A stretch of DNA of 64,000 nucleotides from Lepraria neglecta (GCA_033220425.1 CM065649.1:1984001-2048000), one strand, 5' to 3'; positions 1-11,734 are shown, counted from the first letter of the stretch. A program made the numbers and translations. The notes: generated by a model from the sequence alone, not told the origin.

Positions 1-452
1 TGGTAGATTTTAGGGAGGACACGGTCAAAGAAATCTGAAGACTTGGCACACTGAAGGACCCTAAACATCTACACACCACTCAAATGGAAACCATAAGCTT
101 GGCCCAGCCCTGAAGGGTGTTGAATGCTCCTCACAACGGTCATAACCCCAATACATCGATATCGGCAACTCTTCGCGACTCGCAATGGCGATTGATAGCG
201 GCCCAGCCCGCAGTATAACCGTTAGATGACGTTTCGCTCCCCTCTCGAAACCCCACCTCGGGGTTTGAATAAAGTGCACTCTGCTCTCTACAAATGCTTG
301 CTCTGACCAGTACCTACGTTCAACCACCCAACAATCTTGTCCCCTCCCTCCAAGCAGACTGTCGTCACCCACTCTGCGCCTTGCAACTTATCGACCAGTA
401 CGTCTCCTCGTACTCCAATTTTGCTCTTATCTGTCTCACACATCCTTAGATC
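1..452. other. Intergenic, no gene seen
   Basis: I see no convincing coding exon here. Open frames on the minus strand overlap the 5' end of the neighbouring gene and have no recognisable composition. The last 150 bases are pyrimidine-rich, as expected for a fungal promoter and 5' UTR. Confidence 0.4.
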
Positions 453-1046
453 ATGACGAGAAACCCGCCAGGCTTCCTTGCCTCCTCCAATACTACCACG
501 AACCGCGCAGACGCCAACACCACAACCACGAACCGCATAGATGGCAACACCACTACGAGCCAGGTAGACGGCAACACTGCGACCAACATTGCGACCAACA
601 CCACAGACACTTCCTCCGGTGGTGGTACCGCCACTAACTCTATCAACACCAGCGACCCAGTTAGTGGAAGCACCGCTAGCGCCACCGTTACCAGCCACGC
701 ACCCGCTGCGGGACAACATCTCGTTATCGAGTATTTCAGTGACAACTCCACCAACGACTCTCCCGCTCGTGGGACCAGTATCAACTGCGTCAACACCACC
801 GGGGATGGCAATCGGAATTGTTCCAACTGCACAAATTGCTACAACTGCACCAATTGTTCAAACTGCACGAATTGCAATGGCTGCACGAATGCTGACAACT
901 GCACCGGCTGCACCGACTGCTCGAATTGCTCCAACTGCGGGGGCTGCACTGACTGCTCGCATTGCTCCAACTGCAGGGATTGCGAGGACTGCCGTAACTG
1001 TGCAAATCTGAGCGGGGTGACAGGAGGTCGGAATCAGAGCTCGTAA
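453..1046 (+). CDS. Cysteine tripeptide-repeat protein (hypothetical)
   Basis: A 197-aa protein of unknown function. Residues about 10-105 are low-complexity and rich in Asn, Thr and Ser, with imperfect repeats of the type NTTTNRxDGN. Residues about 114-186 form a strict three-residue repeat, mostly N/D/G-C-x, so that Cys falls at every third position for more than 20 repeats. One repeat has Ala in place of Cys. No signal peptide or TM segment is visible. The regular Cys spacing could build a beta-solenoid or a metal-binding tail; that is inference. The ATG at 453 is the first in frame. The stop overlaps a perfect donor (GTAAGT at 1043), so the last codons could be spliced to an unseen exon. 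Other frames are also open, but only because the repeats are periodic in all frames. Confidence 0.65.
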   Translation: MTRNPPGFLASSNTTTNRADANTTTTNRIDGNTTTSQVDGNTATNIATNTTDTSSGGGTATNSINTSDPVSGSTASATVTSHAPAAGQHLVIEYFSDNSTNDSPARGTSINCVNTTGDGNRNCSNCTNCYNCTNCSNCTNCNGCTNADNCTGCTDCSNCSNCGGCTDCSHCSNCRDCEDCRNCANLSGVTGGRNQSS

Positions 1047-1987
1047 GTGTTCCGAATAGCAACTGGGCGTGGAAGGTGCCATTTTCAAGACATTCGGGAT
1101 TTGAGCTATGCGCAACGGTGTCCATAAATTATAACCAATCACATGCAACATTTACTACAGGTCTAAAGAGAGACATGATCTCTCGCGGCCGCATCCCATC
1201 GATGGCAGAGTGCCCATTCTTGGGAGGTTCCTTGAGTCTTTCCTGCTTTGGGCTTTGCAATTTGCGAATCTGTTAATATGACCACGGATGAGGCACGAGC
1301 CTAAGGTAGCCCTTGGAGGGATGATTACGGCTGTCATAATTACTAGTAGAGTTTGTGATAGTATGAAATCTATAGCTATTATCTTTGTAAATGCTGCAGC
1401 GGTGCGCGGAGCTTGCTCCGGCGTAACGATACAAAAGCCACTAGATTCCCTAGCGAAACCCTCGAAAACGTCCCGCATGGTGCTATGAAACGGCGAAGTG
1501 ACGGCTGCCTGACAGGTCGAGCATGAGCCGCCTTCGCTCTTGATTTCCAAAACATGACTTTGTCAATGACTTGGACATTGCGAGCTTGGAGACCTTGGTT
1601 GAGATCCTCATCGGCACCTCGGGAGGTAATCTCATGCTTTTATTGTCTGGACGAGGTCACAAAAATACGATGCCTCGATATCACGCACAACTTTTTAAAT
1701 TCTCTTCAGCGTCGAAAGTGATATGGTGAGCCATGGCATGTGTCGTGTGTATTTACCCCAGGAAACCCTAACCGGGCAAGGGAAATGTGGGGTCACTAGC
1801 GCGAATTCCCTTGATCGAGATCACGAGACAAAACCCCGCAATCAGTACTCATCCCCTTCAGCTTCCCATTGCTCGTACCTGACCATCTTCTCACTATCCA
1901 TGATTCAGATCTGAAACCCCCAAGCCTTCAAACTTAGTAAACACCAGCTTTTGAACCCTTCGTTCAAATACCAAACTCCAAGTCAAC
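1047..1987. other. Intergenic, weak ORFs only
   Basis: Holds a 131-codon minus-strand ORF (1155-1550) with a hydrophobic centre but no recognisable domain, and a plus-strand shadow of it. The stretch just before 1988 is a pyrimidine-rich leader for the next gene. Confidence 0.35.
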
Positions 1988-2783
1988 ATGTCCGCCGATA
2001 CAGTAGTACCCCTCAGCAAGGTCGACTCAGCCGTGTCTGGCTTGTCGTCTTCACCTCCGGATGACAAGGGAGCTGTCAAGGGACATCGGAGAGCGAGCTC
2101 GAGTGCTGCTGGGGTGTACAATATCAATGACTTAGGTGAGTTGATGAGAGCATTGAATAGATGCTCTCTGCCAGACATGATACAAGGACGCACGGCTGAA
2201 AAATGCATAGAAAAGGAAGGGAAGGAATTGACAATAGCAAAGGAGACGCAGAGACTGAACTGGTGAGTCACCTCAACACCTACCCTCAACAGCAAGAGTC
2301 GAAGTCGTCGATACCGACCTTGCCGCCGTATGTTGTGGATGTGCATTGCTGACATGACTGACCAGGCGCCTCAACAAGTCTCCCATGACGATAGATGAGA
2401 AAGAATGCCTCAAGAAGATGCTCACTGAGCCTCCTGTCAAGAAGATCGATCTGCACTTCCCGTTAGGGCTTGAAGTCACTGCGCGGAACCTGAAGGGCGT
2501 GACCATCAAGGATGCCTTAGACGCTATCCATAAGCAGTTCAAGAAGAAGGTGAGTCACTTCAATGGCTTGCTGCCAAGACTCCACTGCTGAGAGATCGAA
2601 CGTTTACTGATCAGAGACGACACATAGGCCGATGACGAACTCGAGCTACCCATCCTAGCAGGCTTCGAGTGGGATAAGGAAGAGTCGTGGACAAGGCTGA
2701 TCGTGCATCAGAAGAAGGAAGGGCAGGCCCCATCGAGCAGCAAGAAGAAGGGCAAGAAAGGAAAGGACGGGGAGGAGGAATAG
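1988..2783 (+). CDS. Conserved fungal small protein, four exons
   Basis: Exons 1988-2135, 2211-2262, 2366-2549 and 2628-2783 join in phase to 179 aa. All three introns start GTGAGT and end in AG, with CTGA-type branch sequences in the first two. The N-terminus (about 50 aa) is Ser/Ala-rich and looks disordered. Residues about 70-160 form a compact domain starting near MTIDEKECLKKMLTEPP and including a DLHFPLGLEVTARN stretch, an amphipathic AIHKQFKKK helix and a GFEWDKEESWTRL strand. The C-terminus is a lysine-rich tail. I do not recognise a named domain. The even codon use and clean splicing make the gene itself convincing. It lies alone between intergenic spacers. Confidence 0.85.
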
Positions 2784-3392
2784 ATCCTCGAACCCACCGG
2801 CCCCTAGGCTTCTGTCCTGGACAACGAGGCCTATCGTGCAAATGTCGAGAAAGATGTTGGATGGGTTGGAGTGTAATAACAGCTGGATCTGCGGTGGTGG
2901 AAAGCACAGAGGCGGTAGCATTTGTATGCGGCGGATACTTTTAGCTACCGTAAACATACCTCTCTGCTCTGAGTTGCGAATGTCTCCGAAGTGATAATCC
3001 AGACATGGCTGTATACCTCACTATCTTTAAGAGTTATGGAATAATGAATGCAGGAGAATTCTCGGAGACGTTGTAGTGGAGGAAAGAAGATGGAAATCAC
3101 TTGGGAAAAATTCAAAATGTGTGGCGGCCAGGAGGCTAACTCGGAAAGGAAGGCGCGAAGTGGGCGTATCACGATCCGTCTCGTCTGGTTCCAGGTTGAT
3201 ACTTAATGGTATTAGGTTCGATTCCTAATGGCGCTGGTACAATGGTGTTGCTGTTTTGCGTTCTTCTTTTCGTCCTGCAGCCCAGCCTGACCAGAGGGGT
3301 GCTCCATCTCTTGCCCATGCCCCGGCCTCGAAGTCGATTAATGGCATCCTTTAATCTCTATTTGCCTTGTCAACTTCCAATAACGCACTGCA
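2784..3392. other. Intergenic
   Basis: Spacer between two plus-strand genes. No coding exon is supported. It contains the 3' region of the upstream gene and the promoter of the FAD oxidoreductase. Confidence 0.5.
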
Positions 3393-4817
3393 ATGGAAGA
3401 ACGCGCCTCAATCCCTCCAGGGCTTCCACGCCCAAACCCAACAGTCTCGTACTGGCAGGACCCACCCTCGCACCTTGCCAATCATAGAACCACACCCGAC
3501 CTTCCTAAGACTACAGATATCCTCGTCATCGGCTCCGGAATCACCGGCTCATCACTTGCCTACAATATCCTCAATCAGCCCTCCCCACACTCAGTCCTTC
3601 TGCTCGAGGCACGCACAGCCTGCTCAGGTGCGACAGGACGCAATGGCGGCCATACGAAGTGTGCATCATACCGAGATATCCTTGGCAACGTGAGAGATCT
3701 GGGTGAAGAAGAGGCTGCGAAGATCATGAGGCTCCAATACAACACCATGAGAGCTATACATGCATTTGCTAGGGAGCATGGCATTCAGTGTGATAGCGTG
3801 CAGGGCGACACGGTTGATGTCTTCTATGATCAGGGCCAAGTGGAAAAGGCGAGGAAGGCTGTCGCTGAGATCAAAAGAGTACTTGGAGAGAAGGATCCTG
3901 CTGCGCGGTATATCTTCTACAGTGCTGAGGAAACCGAGAAGAAGTTCCTGGCTCAAGGGTCTTTGGGCTCGCTGCAGTACGAAGCTGGCAGTTTGAGCGC
4001 CTACAAATTCGTCATTGGTGTGCTAGACCTGGCTCTCAAGAAAGATCTGAATCTGCAAACGACGACACCAGCATTGAAGATCGCCAGGAACGAAGACTGT
4101 CAAGAAGGTTGGACAGTCTACACACCAAGAGGAGAAGTTAAGGTGAAGAAATTGCTCCTAGCCACCAATGGATATACAGCACATCTATACCCAACACTTC
4201 AGGGCGTGATTGTACCCTTGCGAGGACACATGACAGCTCAAAGGCCTGGCTCAGGTATACCAAAAGAAGGCTTAGGAGGAACTTATTCATTCATCTATGA
4301 CTCCAACTATGAGTACATGATACCACGACCACCAGGCTCTAAGTTCGCAGGCGATATAATGATAGGTGGAGGAGCTGCAAGAGCACCCAATGAGGGGCTT
4401 TTTGAATGGGGAGAAACAGACGATACTACAACCGATGACTTCATACGCAGCTATCTTGAAGATTGCACGAAGAAATACTTTGGAACCAATTGGGGCGAAG
4501 ACGATCCTGAGGGCCGGCTACGCAAGGCTTGGACAGGTGTCATGGGGTTCTCGGCTGATGGATTCCCGCTTGTTGGCCAAGTGCCCGGGGAAGAGGATCT
4601 TTATATTGCAGCATCATTTCAAGGCAATGGGATGGTTTTGTGCTTTGAGATCGCAAGAGCCTTGGTGGCGATCATGAACAAGGAAGACGAGAAAGAGCTG
4701 AATCGGTGGTTCCCTAAGGCTTTTCGCATGACAAGCGAAAGGACGAAGCACAAATTTCAAGGCAAGCTTCACTCGAAGGTCTCGCCGATGGATCTGGAGC
4801 TCAAGAGTCAAGGTTGA
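3393..4817 (+). CDS. FAD-dependent oxidoreductase (DAO family)
   Basis: An intronless 474-aa flavoprotein of the DAO (D-amino-acid oxidase / glycine oxidase-like) fold. The dinucleotide-binding motif GSGITG lies at residues 47-52, after the strand TDILVI. An acidic residue follows at the end of the second strand (LLLEAR), where it normally binds ADP-ribose. The motif GATGRNGGH (79-87), typical of this family near the flavin, follows. The C-terminal part carries a second flavin-contact region (GFSADGFPLVGQVPG ... FQGNGM). The length is normal for the family. It most likely oxidises a secondary amine or amino acid with O2 as acceptor; the substrate cannot be told. There is no signal peptide or obvious peroxisomal C-terminus (ends KSQG). 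The ATG at 3393 is the first in frame. Confidence 0.92.
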   Translation: MEERASIPPGLPRPNPTVSYWQDPPSHLANHRTTPDLPKTTDILVIGSGITGSSLAYNILNQPSPHSVLLLEARTACSGATGRNGGHTKCASYRDILGNVRDLGEEEAAKIMRLQYNTMRAIHAFAREHGIQCDSVQGDTVDVFYDQGQVEKARKAVAEIKRVLGEKDPAARYIFYSAEETEKKFLAQGSLGSLQYEAGSLSAYKFVIGVLDLALKKDLNLQTTTPALKIARNEDCQEGWTVYTPRGEVKVKKLLLATNGYTAHLYPTLQGVIVPLRGHMTAQRPGSGIPKEGLGGTYSFIYDSNYEYMIPRPPGSKFAGDIMIGGGAARAPNEGLFEWGETDDTTTDDFIRSYLEDCTKKYFGTNWGEDDPEGRLRKAWTGVMGFSADGFPLVGQVPGEEDLYIAASFQGNGMVLCFEIARALVAIMNKEDEKELNRWFPKAFRMTSERTKHKFQGKLHSKVSPMDLELKSQG

Positions 4818-5116
4818 TATGCATTGGACTTTGACGACGTATGATACAACGATTGTGATGAACAACTCATAGGTGACTTTGCATCACATTCCCTCAACCG
4901 CTTGCTCTGACGGTGCAACGACAAAGACAAAACATATACTCCAACTTGAGGAATCGACCACATCATACCTTATGCTCTCCGCTTGTTGCTTGCCGCCTCA
5001 CATCAGACGACCAACACAGACACCTAAAATGAGCTTCGGAAACCCCAAGGCCAAGTCAAAACACATGTGATGACCGGAACACAATATGTTACTCGATCTT
5101 GAGCCCTTGATTATTA
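4818..5116. other. Convergent intergenic
   Basis: 3' to 3' spacer between the FAD oxidoreductase (plus) and the small minus-strand gene. No exon is supported. Confidence 0.5.
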
Positions 5117-5463
5117 TCAAAGGCTCTTGTTGTTCCCATCATCGGTCCATGCCTTGAGATATTGTCTCCTTGACTGCTCTCGACTGAGTCCGCTCTGTTG
5201 CTGGGACCACAAGTGTGCGTTGTATCTGTCGGCGTTCTGGACGTAGTTCTGAGTTCCAGCTGATGCTTGTCCGGTGGCTGGAGCGCGATTGCCGGCAGAA
5301 GAGCGATCGCCAGCAGCGTTGTTCTGATAGGCCTTATTACTATGTAACGGAATCAGCAAAGCTCAAGAAGAGGGGGAAAGTAAACGGAGTTTTGGCTCAC
5401 GGCATGACTGTATCAGGACCCTTCTGCGCAGGATGCGTGATCTGTTTTGGGTGTCGTGAGACT
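5117..5463 (-). CDS. Small hypothetical protein, 5' exon unresolved
   Basis: Two exons are supported. The 3' exon is 5117-5339 and the previous exon ends at 5401, with a 61-bp intron (5340-5400, GTGAGC...CATAG). Spliced in phase 2 they give a continuous frame reading ITHPAQKGPDTVMP-NKAYQNN, then a Gln/Asn/Ala-rich linker and a charged helix ending LKAWTDDGNNKSL. Going upstream, the frame meets a stop about 20 codons before the junction, so a further acceptor (near 5440-5463) and a short first exon are needed. I could not identify that exon or the start codon. No signal peptide or named domain is visible. Confidence 0.5.
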
Positions 5464-7721
5464 TATCCGACAGGAAAGATAGGCCGACAAGCAAATGTTG
5501 AATAATGAGGTGAATCAAATAGAAGAGATGAATCAAATAGAAGAGATGACTCGAAGGATGTCGGATTTAGAAGATGCTGGAGAAGTTTGCAGTCTTATGT
5601 TTGCAACTGATCAAGACGAGCCAAAGCTGCAACAGCAGCATCCCCACACTGCTCCCCTTGGTCGCGTGGATATCACCGAGTGGCACCATGTCGCTTTCAC
5701 GACAGAGATCCGTTGACGGTGTCTTTCCGACAGATGACAGGACTAACACTAGAGGGGGCATTGTTTGGCCACAATCGGGAGAATAGATTGATCCTTGTGT
5801 CGCCGCCACCCATTCAGCCTGAGTGGGCAGCAGAGCAACTCCAGTCATACGCAAACCTAAAGCCCGTGATAGCTTGGAATTAAGATTACACAGACCTCAC
5901 ACACTTTCGTGGGGCTGGTCGGCAAGATATTTGTCGCTGCTTTCGAAAGGCGAGGATGGTGGACGGTCATCGGCGAAGTGAAAAGGGGCCCACCGCAGAG
6001 ATGCGCTCATCACAGCACCACAAGAATACGCCCAAGTGACACAGTATCCCAATCATGGCTAGGCAGACTGAGTGCAGTGCGTTGTGCGCTTCAAGAACTT
6101 CCATTGTGCTTGCCACACACCTTCTACTTTTGGTTCGTGGCTATCAACCGCATGCAAAGCGCGTAGCATGCAAATCTGCCAAATAGGATGGGCGTCGGTG
6201 GCGAAGCTTGCGAACCCTCTTGGTTGTTAACGGTAAGACTACCTCAAGGATTGCACAGAAGGCTATGGCCTCGGTTGACATCTTTTCGACCGCATTGGAC
6301 CAAATATTACGAAATTAACGTTATCATTGGGCCTATCAGTACGCCGCTTACTTGAAATTGCCACTGCCTCGTTTTGCCTGGAAATATGCGAACCATCTGG
6401 CGACCTGCGGATGCGCAGAGCCGCAGATTCCCTCCCAACTGGTTCCGCAACCGAGGTCAGCACATGTTCCTTTGCTTCACTTCCAATCGTCAAGCTATCC
6501 TTACCTAGCGCACCCTGATGAAAATGTAATATCCCTATCACCGCAAACCAGGGCCAGTTATTGCTAAGATTCGAGTCTCTCAGCCTTGCTGCATAAGTCA
6601 AATCAAGGAAGTTGGCTGTGACGAAGCTTGAATACGTCAGCACACAAACATGTATTACATCCAACTCCCTGCGCGCGTGTTTGATGAGCATCGTTTGGCT
6701 CGGAAACATGGTGACGCAACGCTTGATTCGCTGCCAGGCGCATCCGCCAATGTGCCCAGTCACAATCATCTTACACTTGCGAAAATGGGAACCTCTTAAG
6801 GCCTGTGTTTTGTCATGCGCGACTCCTGCGATGCGAGGCTTTCAATGGCATGAACCTCCCAGAACAGCCGAGGCAAGATCTTCAGGTATTACACAGCCGT
6901 CAGCAAACATGGATTATCGGTACACGCCTGAAGTTGCATTTGAGCATACGTATGCATAGAGTGTATTTCTGTGCCCTTGTTTAAGCCTGAGTGGGCTTTC
7001 AATTTGGCTTTCTTCGGCGCGAATTCCAAGCCTTGGACCCTGAGATGGCATGGCGACACTCAAGACTGTTAGAACATTTAGTGGCGGTGGCGACATGTTT
7101 CAGATGCTCTCGTTCCTGATACAACGCCTCCCACCCCGGAGGTTTGCATGAGCCTGGTGGCGAATATGCGGCTTCCTCTTCAATGCTATCAGTCCCGTAC
7201 GACAGACATCTCTAATATTTTTGCACTGGCGCGCCCACTGACGCAACCACTAAAGACCCCAAGGACTCGTGCTGGGCACGATGGAGATTGAAAACATGAC
7301 TCCTTATTATTTACAAGTCAATTATGGGGGCTCTACTCTCAGATAGTATGCTGTTGCCCTAGAATCACGGCCGTCAAATTGATCAAGCTACGTCTACGTC
7401 GCTTGCGAAATTGTGGGCAGGCATAGGATGATTCTTTCTAAGCCATGAAGTTTTATGGCTTTCGACATGTCGAGACTAGCACCATGACTCCATTCCAACG
7501 CATCCATGTTGCTATATCCGTTTATCTCATGTGGCAATCGAAACCTCCTATCTCCAAGCTCAATGCGATGACTAAAGCTCGTCTACCCTTACGACAAGAA
7601 CAACCGAGTCTGAGAACACGTGTATCACAAACAATCAAGCAAAGATTGTACTCGATAGTTGACACGAGGTGGAGAGGAGAAGCAAGACGGAGGCTCAACG
7701 TGACAGAGTGGATGGCCACCT
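5464..7721. other. Gene-poor stretch
   Basis: No gene is supported. An 18-bp unit (TGAATCAAATAGAAGAGA) is repeated twice in tandem at 5511-5546. A 168-codon minus-strand ORF at 6263-6769 starts with ATG but has no domain, no splice structure and no homologous feel, so it is not called. The rest shows only short random frames. Confidence 0.35.
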
Positions 7722-7976
7722 TTAGCAAAGCTTTGGCTTTCCTGGCAGCAGATTCATTGTCAGTAAATCTGCGACACATAAGGAGGACCTTGACACACTA
7801 ATGGCATCCTTCTTGCCCTGAGCAATCGACGCTAAGCGGGCGTACCACTTCAGAGAGTCTTGAGAAACAGCCTTCATGATATCCTTCTCGGAAAGGTACC
7901 GTTCAACGGCCGGAGATGGTCTGTCCCATTTCGTCCCGTGCTTGAGGGTCTGGCCTGACATTTCTGCGTCAGTCAT
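7722..7976 (-). CDS. Micro-exon family member 1 (short form)
   Basis: First of seven paralogues. The coding exon 7799-7976 is followed by a 57-bp intron (7742-7798) and a 20-nt last exon ending KPKLC-stop, giving about 65 aa. The middle carries the family core as PAVERYLSEKD. It then lacks the W-x2-FLV-x-GK part and goes straight to AVSQDSLKW, which matches AVAQDSKKW in member 2, so about 17 residues are missing internally. Unlike other members I cannot find the tiny first exon; two in-frame ATGs (7976 and 7961) are possible starts. It may be a shortened but working copy or a decaying one. Function unknown. Confidence 0.55.
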   Translation of the reverse strand: MTDAEMSGQTLKHGTKWDRPSPAVERYLSEKDIMKAVSQDSLKWYARLASIAQGKKDAISVSRSSLCVADLLTMNLLPGKPKLC

Positions 7977-10900
7977 TTCAGGAGCCGGCAAACGGACAAG
8001 GAACGCTTGAGAGAAGCCGAATTACGACCTGAATGAAGCGAATATCCTAGTCCTAGTTCAAAGCAATCGCCGGTGTGTCTGTATATTATCCGAGTAGTGA
8101 AATTGAGGATACAACGGGCCTTTCACGTATTGTTCCTCTGAGTTTTGGGGGGTTATCAGGGAACCCATCGAGGTCGCAAAATTGAGTAATTGGCCCCAGC
8201 CAACCCTGTCGATTTGTTCAGTTTCTGACCCCTCCGGCATATTGGTGCATCACTTTTGCGTTACTGTTATGCTGTCTTAGGTGGTGTGTGGGCATGGCGG
8301 AGTGTGCTGATTGGGTCAGATTAGGTGATTTATCAAACGCTCCAACAAACCCTGATCTGACCCTAAGCCAAATTGAGTGGGACCCGGCCAACCTGTCAAT
8401 TTAGATCGGCACCCTTAAAATCGGCCTTTATTCTTCCCACCCGCTTCCCCGTCCGATCTGATCTTCAAATCGGAGTGTTGACGTGCTTGGCTGCAGCTTC
8501 ACAAATGGGAGATAGAAGCGTGGCCGTCTTATGCGTCGCTTAAAGATTGGCAGACTGTCACGCCTAGATTTCGGTCCTTTCCAGGCCTTCGTCTGCAGCC
8601 TAGCGTCTCATCCATCCACCGCCACCATCACCAACGTCGAACCCGCGATTTCGCTATCCTATGTAGCATCTCATCCAGGGAATTTTGACTCATGCACCGA
8701 AGAAGAAGGAACGGCTAAGCGCGCATTCGCGTGCAGAGAATGCATGGCTTATCCATCATACTTTATGCAAGGCACGAACGAACATTCAAGCTTAGTTTGG
8801 AGCAGATCCCTGTTGCAGATCCTCTCGATTTGGCTTCTCCGACTGCTACTCTATACTCATGGAAAGCCTGTCAGACTTGCATGTATTCTTTGACTGGAAT
8901 CGCAAAAGGAAGCGCCCGTTTGTACTCGGAACCCCACCATTAGAGCTTCTTTCCTGCAGGGTTGTCAGCAGTACTCTCCAATGTGTCGGTAGAATTATTC
9001 ACCTTGACCTTTCTCTCTCGGTGGATCCAGGTTGCCAATCAGATCCTCGAGGTACTGTGCTTTGGATTGCAGTCGACTCAGACCACCTCACTGTTGTGAC
9101 CATGCAGCCATGCTGCACTGGTCCACATCATGGAGTGTCTTCTGGATTCCAGCACATTGACTTTGGTTGAAGAGCTGCTTTGCAGTAGGATAAGAGTATC
9201 TGGATCCATATTTGCTTTGGGGGTGCCTAAGGTCGAGCTCTTAGCTTGACAAGGTATGGGAATCCAGTCCAAGATAGGAGACTCATACGACATCATGGCT
9301 GATTGGAGCTTATCGAGCTTATTGCTTCGAAACGATGATTGGGGGATAAGGCTGACAAGTTTGGCTGTACAGGATATATCAAAAACATAATCTAGAGACA
9401 AATTGGAAGCTTTTAAAAAACGTCCAGGAAGAAGGTGCTGCCCCATGCGCTGCGCATGGCTATAAATGGAGCTAGTTGGGTAGGCCATCCATGTGCATGT
9501 GCAAACAATCAAGAGAGAGGGACGACACTCCATACGGCAGATGCAGATATGGCAGCCACTATTTGGCTAAGACTCCCTCAGGATTCAGGACACTCTCCGC
9601 CTATTAATAATAAGACTACAGTTGTCAGTCTATATCCACGTTGAGGGCCTTTCACAAGGCTCACTCTCAGCACGAATCTCAATTTGTTTTGCCTCCCTGG
9701 TCGTGCGTGAGTCACATACAAAAATACCCACAAGCTTCCAACTTGATATCGTTAGTTTTGCAGCATCAGCGTGGCATTGATGACCAGCCTCTCGGACTGC
9801 CACTCAATAACCTCCAATGCTGAACATTCCTTGCTTGACGGCTCAAAAGTCGCCTGATTGGTCACATGGCGCATGTAGTCCTTTCTAGCGGCTGCTAAGT
9901 TCAACGACCAAAGGGAACGAAAGCCGGACGGGCCAGCCGAGGCCATCAAAGACTTGGGCGCGGCAATGACTTCGCCAGGGTCCCTATATTCGGGGGTGTT
10001 TCTGGAAGTCTTCCGATGTCAGTGCTCTTGCATTGGCGTTGGAAAGCTTAATTGACGGTTTCTACGCCAAAGGTGGACAGACGACACGCCTCAGCCTCAT
10101 CATAGCCGTTATATTGCTAAAGTAAGTGTGCAACGGATATGCACTCGCGCAGCGCATCAATTGAGTCAAGTATGGGTCGATTGAGCATTGTGGACTATCC
10201 CCTGAAAGATATGTCAAGAAGTCAGCCATGAATCTTAATGTTATGCACGTCAGAAAGGACCAAAAATTCTGCGTGTTATTTTGGGGTAGGGCAAGTTACA
10301 AGTGCATAACACAGCTGGAGCCCCGCGAGCCGCCCTAATTGCTGGTGAAGATTGCGGGTTCGGGGAACCGGGAAAGCCACATGTTCAAGCTCTTCGGTAC
10401 CACAATCTGCAACTAAGATTCCGGAAAAGAATTCCAGAAATCCTAACAGTCCAAAAACCCGGCCCATCAAATTCGCCTTGTACTCACTCTCCGCACGAGC
10501 CTCTCACTTGACCACATGCGACCTCCAGATCGTTCTTATATGCATGATCTCACAGGCACAGCGCCAATGCGTCATCTACCCATAATACAACCACTTTGCC
10601 TTAGCATAGTGCCCTAGTGACAACACGCGGATCATCTACTGGACAAGACTGGCCATCTATGCGTGATTAAACATAAATCAAGATATTTACAGCCGCGGTA
10701 GTGGTGTGGAGTCCAGCTAATGCCTGTAACGCGCTGGCCTACTAAAAAGGACGAGCCCTACGGGTGAGCTGTCGGACAACCCTGGAAGACATGCGCCGCT
10801 GGATGCATAATGAAGCCTGACCAGTCTGGTCCAGGGGTACGCTATACGCTTGGCGTGAAACTTATCTTTAGGATTACAGGTGTAACCTTGATAATTGGGC

Positions 10901-11352
10901 AGATACTGTAATTGGTTGGTTCTTACAACTAGTTGTAAGAACCAGCCAACCAGAGAGTGAGCTTAGCGACAGGGATCATTAATGACCACCCCTGATAATG
11001 ATCGCCCAACATTTTCTGCATATTCCATTCAAAAATCACCAGCAACGACAGATGGGTCTTAACGTCAATGAATAATATTATGGTCTCGGAGTATTAATCG
11101 CACTAACATTATGTCGCATAATCTAGATTCTCAACTCCACCACCCAAGTACAATGATCTACACATCATCTAACGTTCCGCCCACCGCCTCCTTTGAACAG
11201 ACAATCTTGAATTAGCCAGAAGCATTTTCGCCCGCATACTGCGGTAATTTGTTCCATAATGTAATGGTGGGCAGCACAGGAGGCTCTGACTCTCGCAAAA
11301 AATTATTGCCAGGGTCCGCCGTACGGCATGGGTGCGATGAGCCTTCCGTCTG
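7977..11352. other. Gene-poor stretch with a palindrome
   Basis: No gene is supported over about 3.4 kb. A 151-codon minus-strand ORF (9078-9533) and several plus-strand frames near 8.5-8.9 kb have no recognisable content. A near-perfect 40-bp palindrome at 10911-10950 is listed separately. The density of stop codons is what non-coding DNA would give. Confidence 0.35.
10911..10950. repeat. 40-bp near-perfect palindrome
   Basis: The left arm ATTGGTTGGTTCTTACAACT is followed without a loop by its reverse complement, with 18 of 20 positions matching. A second, weaker inverted repeat (GGGATCATTA ... TAATGATCGCCC) lies about 25 bp downstream at 10973-11008. The pair could be the core of a decayed miniature transposon or a cruciform-forming site; no target duplication was found. 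Confidence 0.6.
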
Positions 11353-11734
11353 TCAGATCTTGGATCCCTCTATGGTGAGAAGTTTTGTCAGCAACCATTT
11401 TTGACGTCTTCCGTCATGACTTACTTTGGGCTTGTGGTTGGGTTTTTCTCGCCGGGATCCTTGCCAAGGTTTCGTCCCACTTTTTGGAATCCTGAGCGAC
11501 GGCTTGTCTTCCGTCATCGTTGTGGTCTATCCCCAGGACGAGGAACTGCTTCCATGCGTCCTCTTCGGTAATGTAGCGCTCAATGGCTGGAGGATTAAGG
11601 TATTTATTGCCCCGATCATTGCTGGTGTTGCCAGAAGAACCTTGACTGTTTCGCGTCAAATTCGAGGAGCTGTCAGCACCTTACTTTAGCAACATTCTCG
11701 CAGCTTTCGATCAATGGCATTGGACGTACGACAT
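11353..11734 (-). CDS. Micro-exon family member 2
   Basis: Exon 1 is 5 nt (11730-11734, ATGTC), followed by GTACGT. Exon 2 is 11425-11669 and exon 3 is 17 nt (11353-11369). They join in phase to 88 aa. The introns are 60 and 55 bp. The protein starts with a Ser/Asn-rich stretch (MSSSNLTRNSQGSSGN). The core is PPAIERYITEEDAWKQFLVLG, then a charged segment with QDSKKWDETLARI. It ends AQKGSKI, which replaces the GKPKLC ending of other copies. No signal peptide, TM segment or named domain is present. A GC-rich block about 170 bp upstream (11905-12015) is shared with 14285-14400. Function unknown; the family relation is clear from the core and the exon layout. Confidence 0.72.

Noticed and set aside
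790-1151. Minus-strand and alternative-frame ORFs over the Cys-repeat gene
   Set aside because: The three-residue repeat is periodic at 9 bp, so it leaves all frames open. Only the plus frame has an ATG with a plausible N-terminus.
6263-6769. 168-codon minus-strand ORF
   Set aside because: It starts with ATG, but there is no domain, no compositional sign of coding and no duplicated partner. A chance ORF is as likely.
9078-9533. 151-codon minus-strand ORF
   Set aside because: No recognisable motif, overlapping plus-strand frames of similar quality, and no splice structure.
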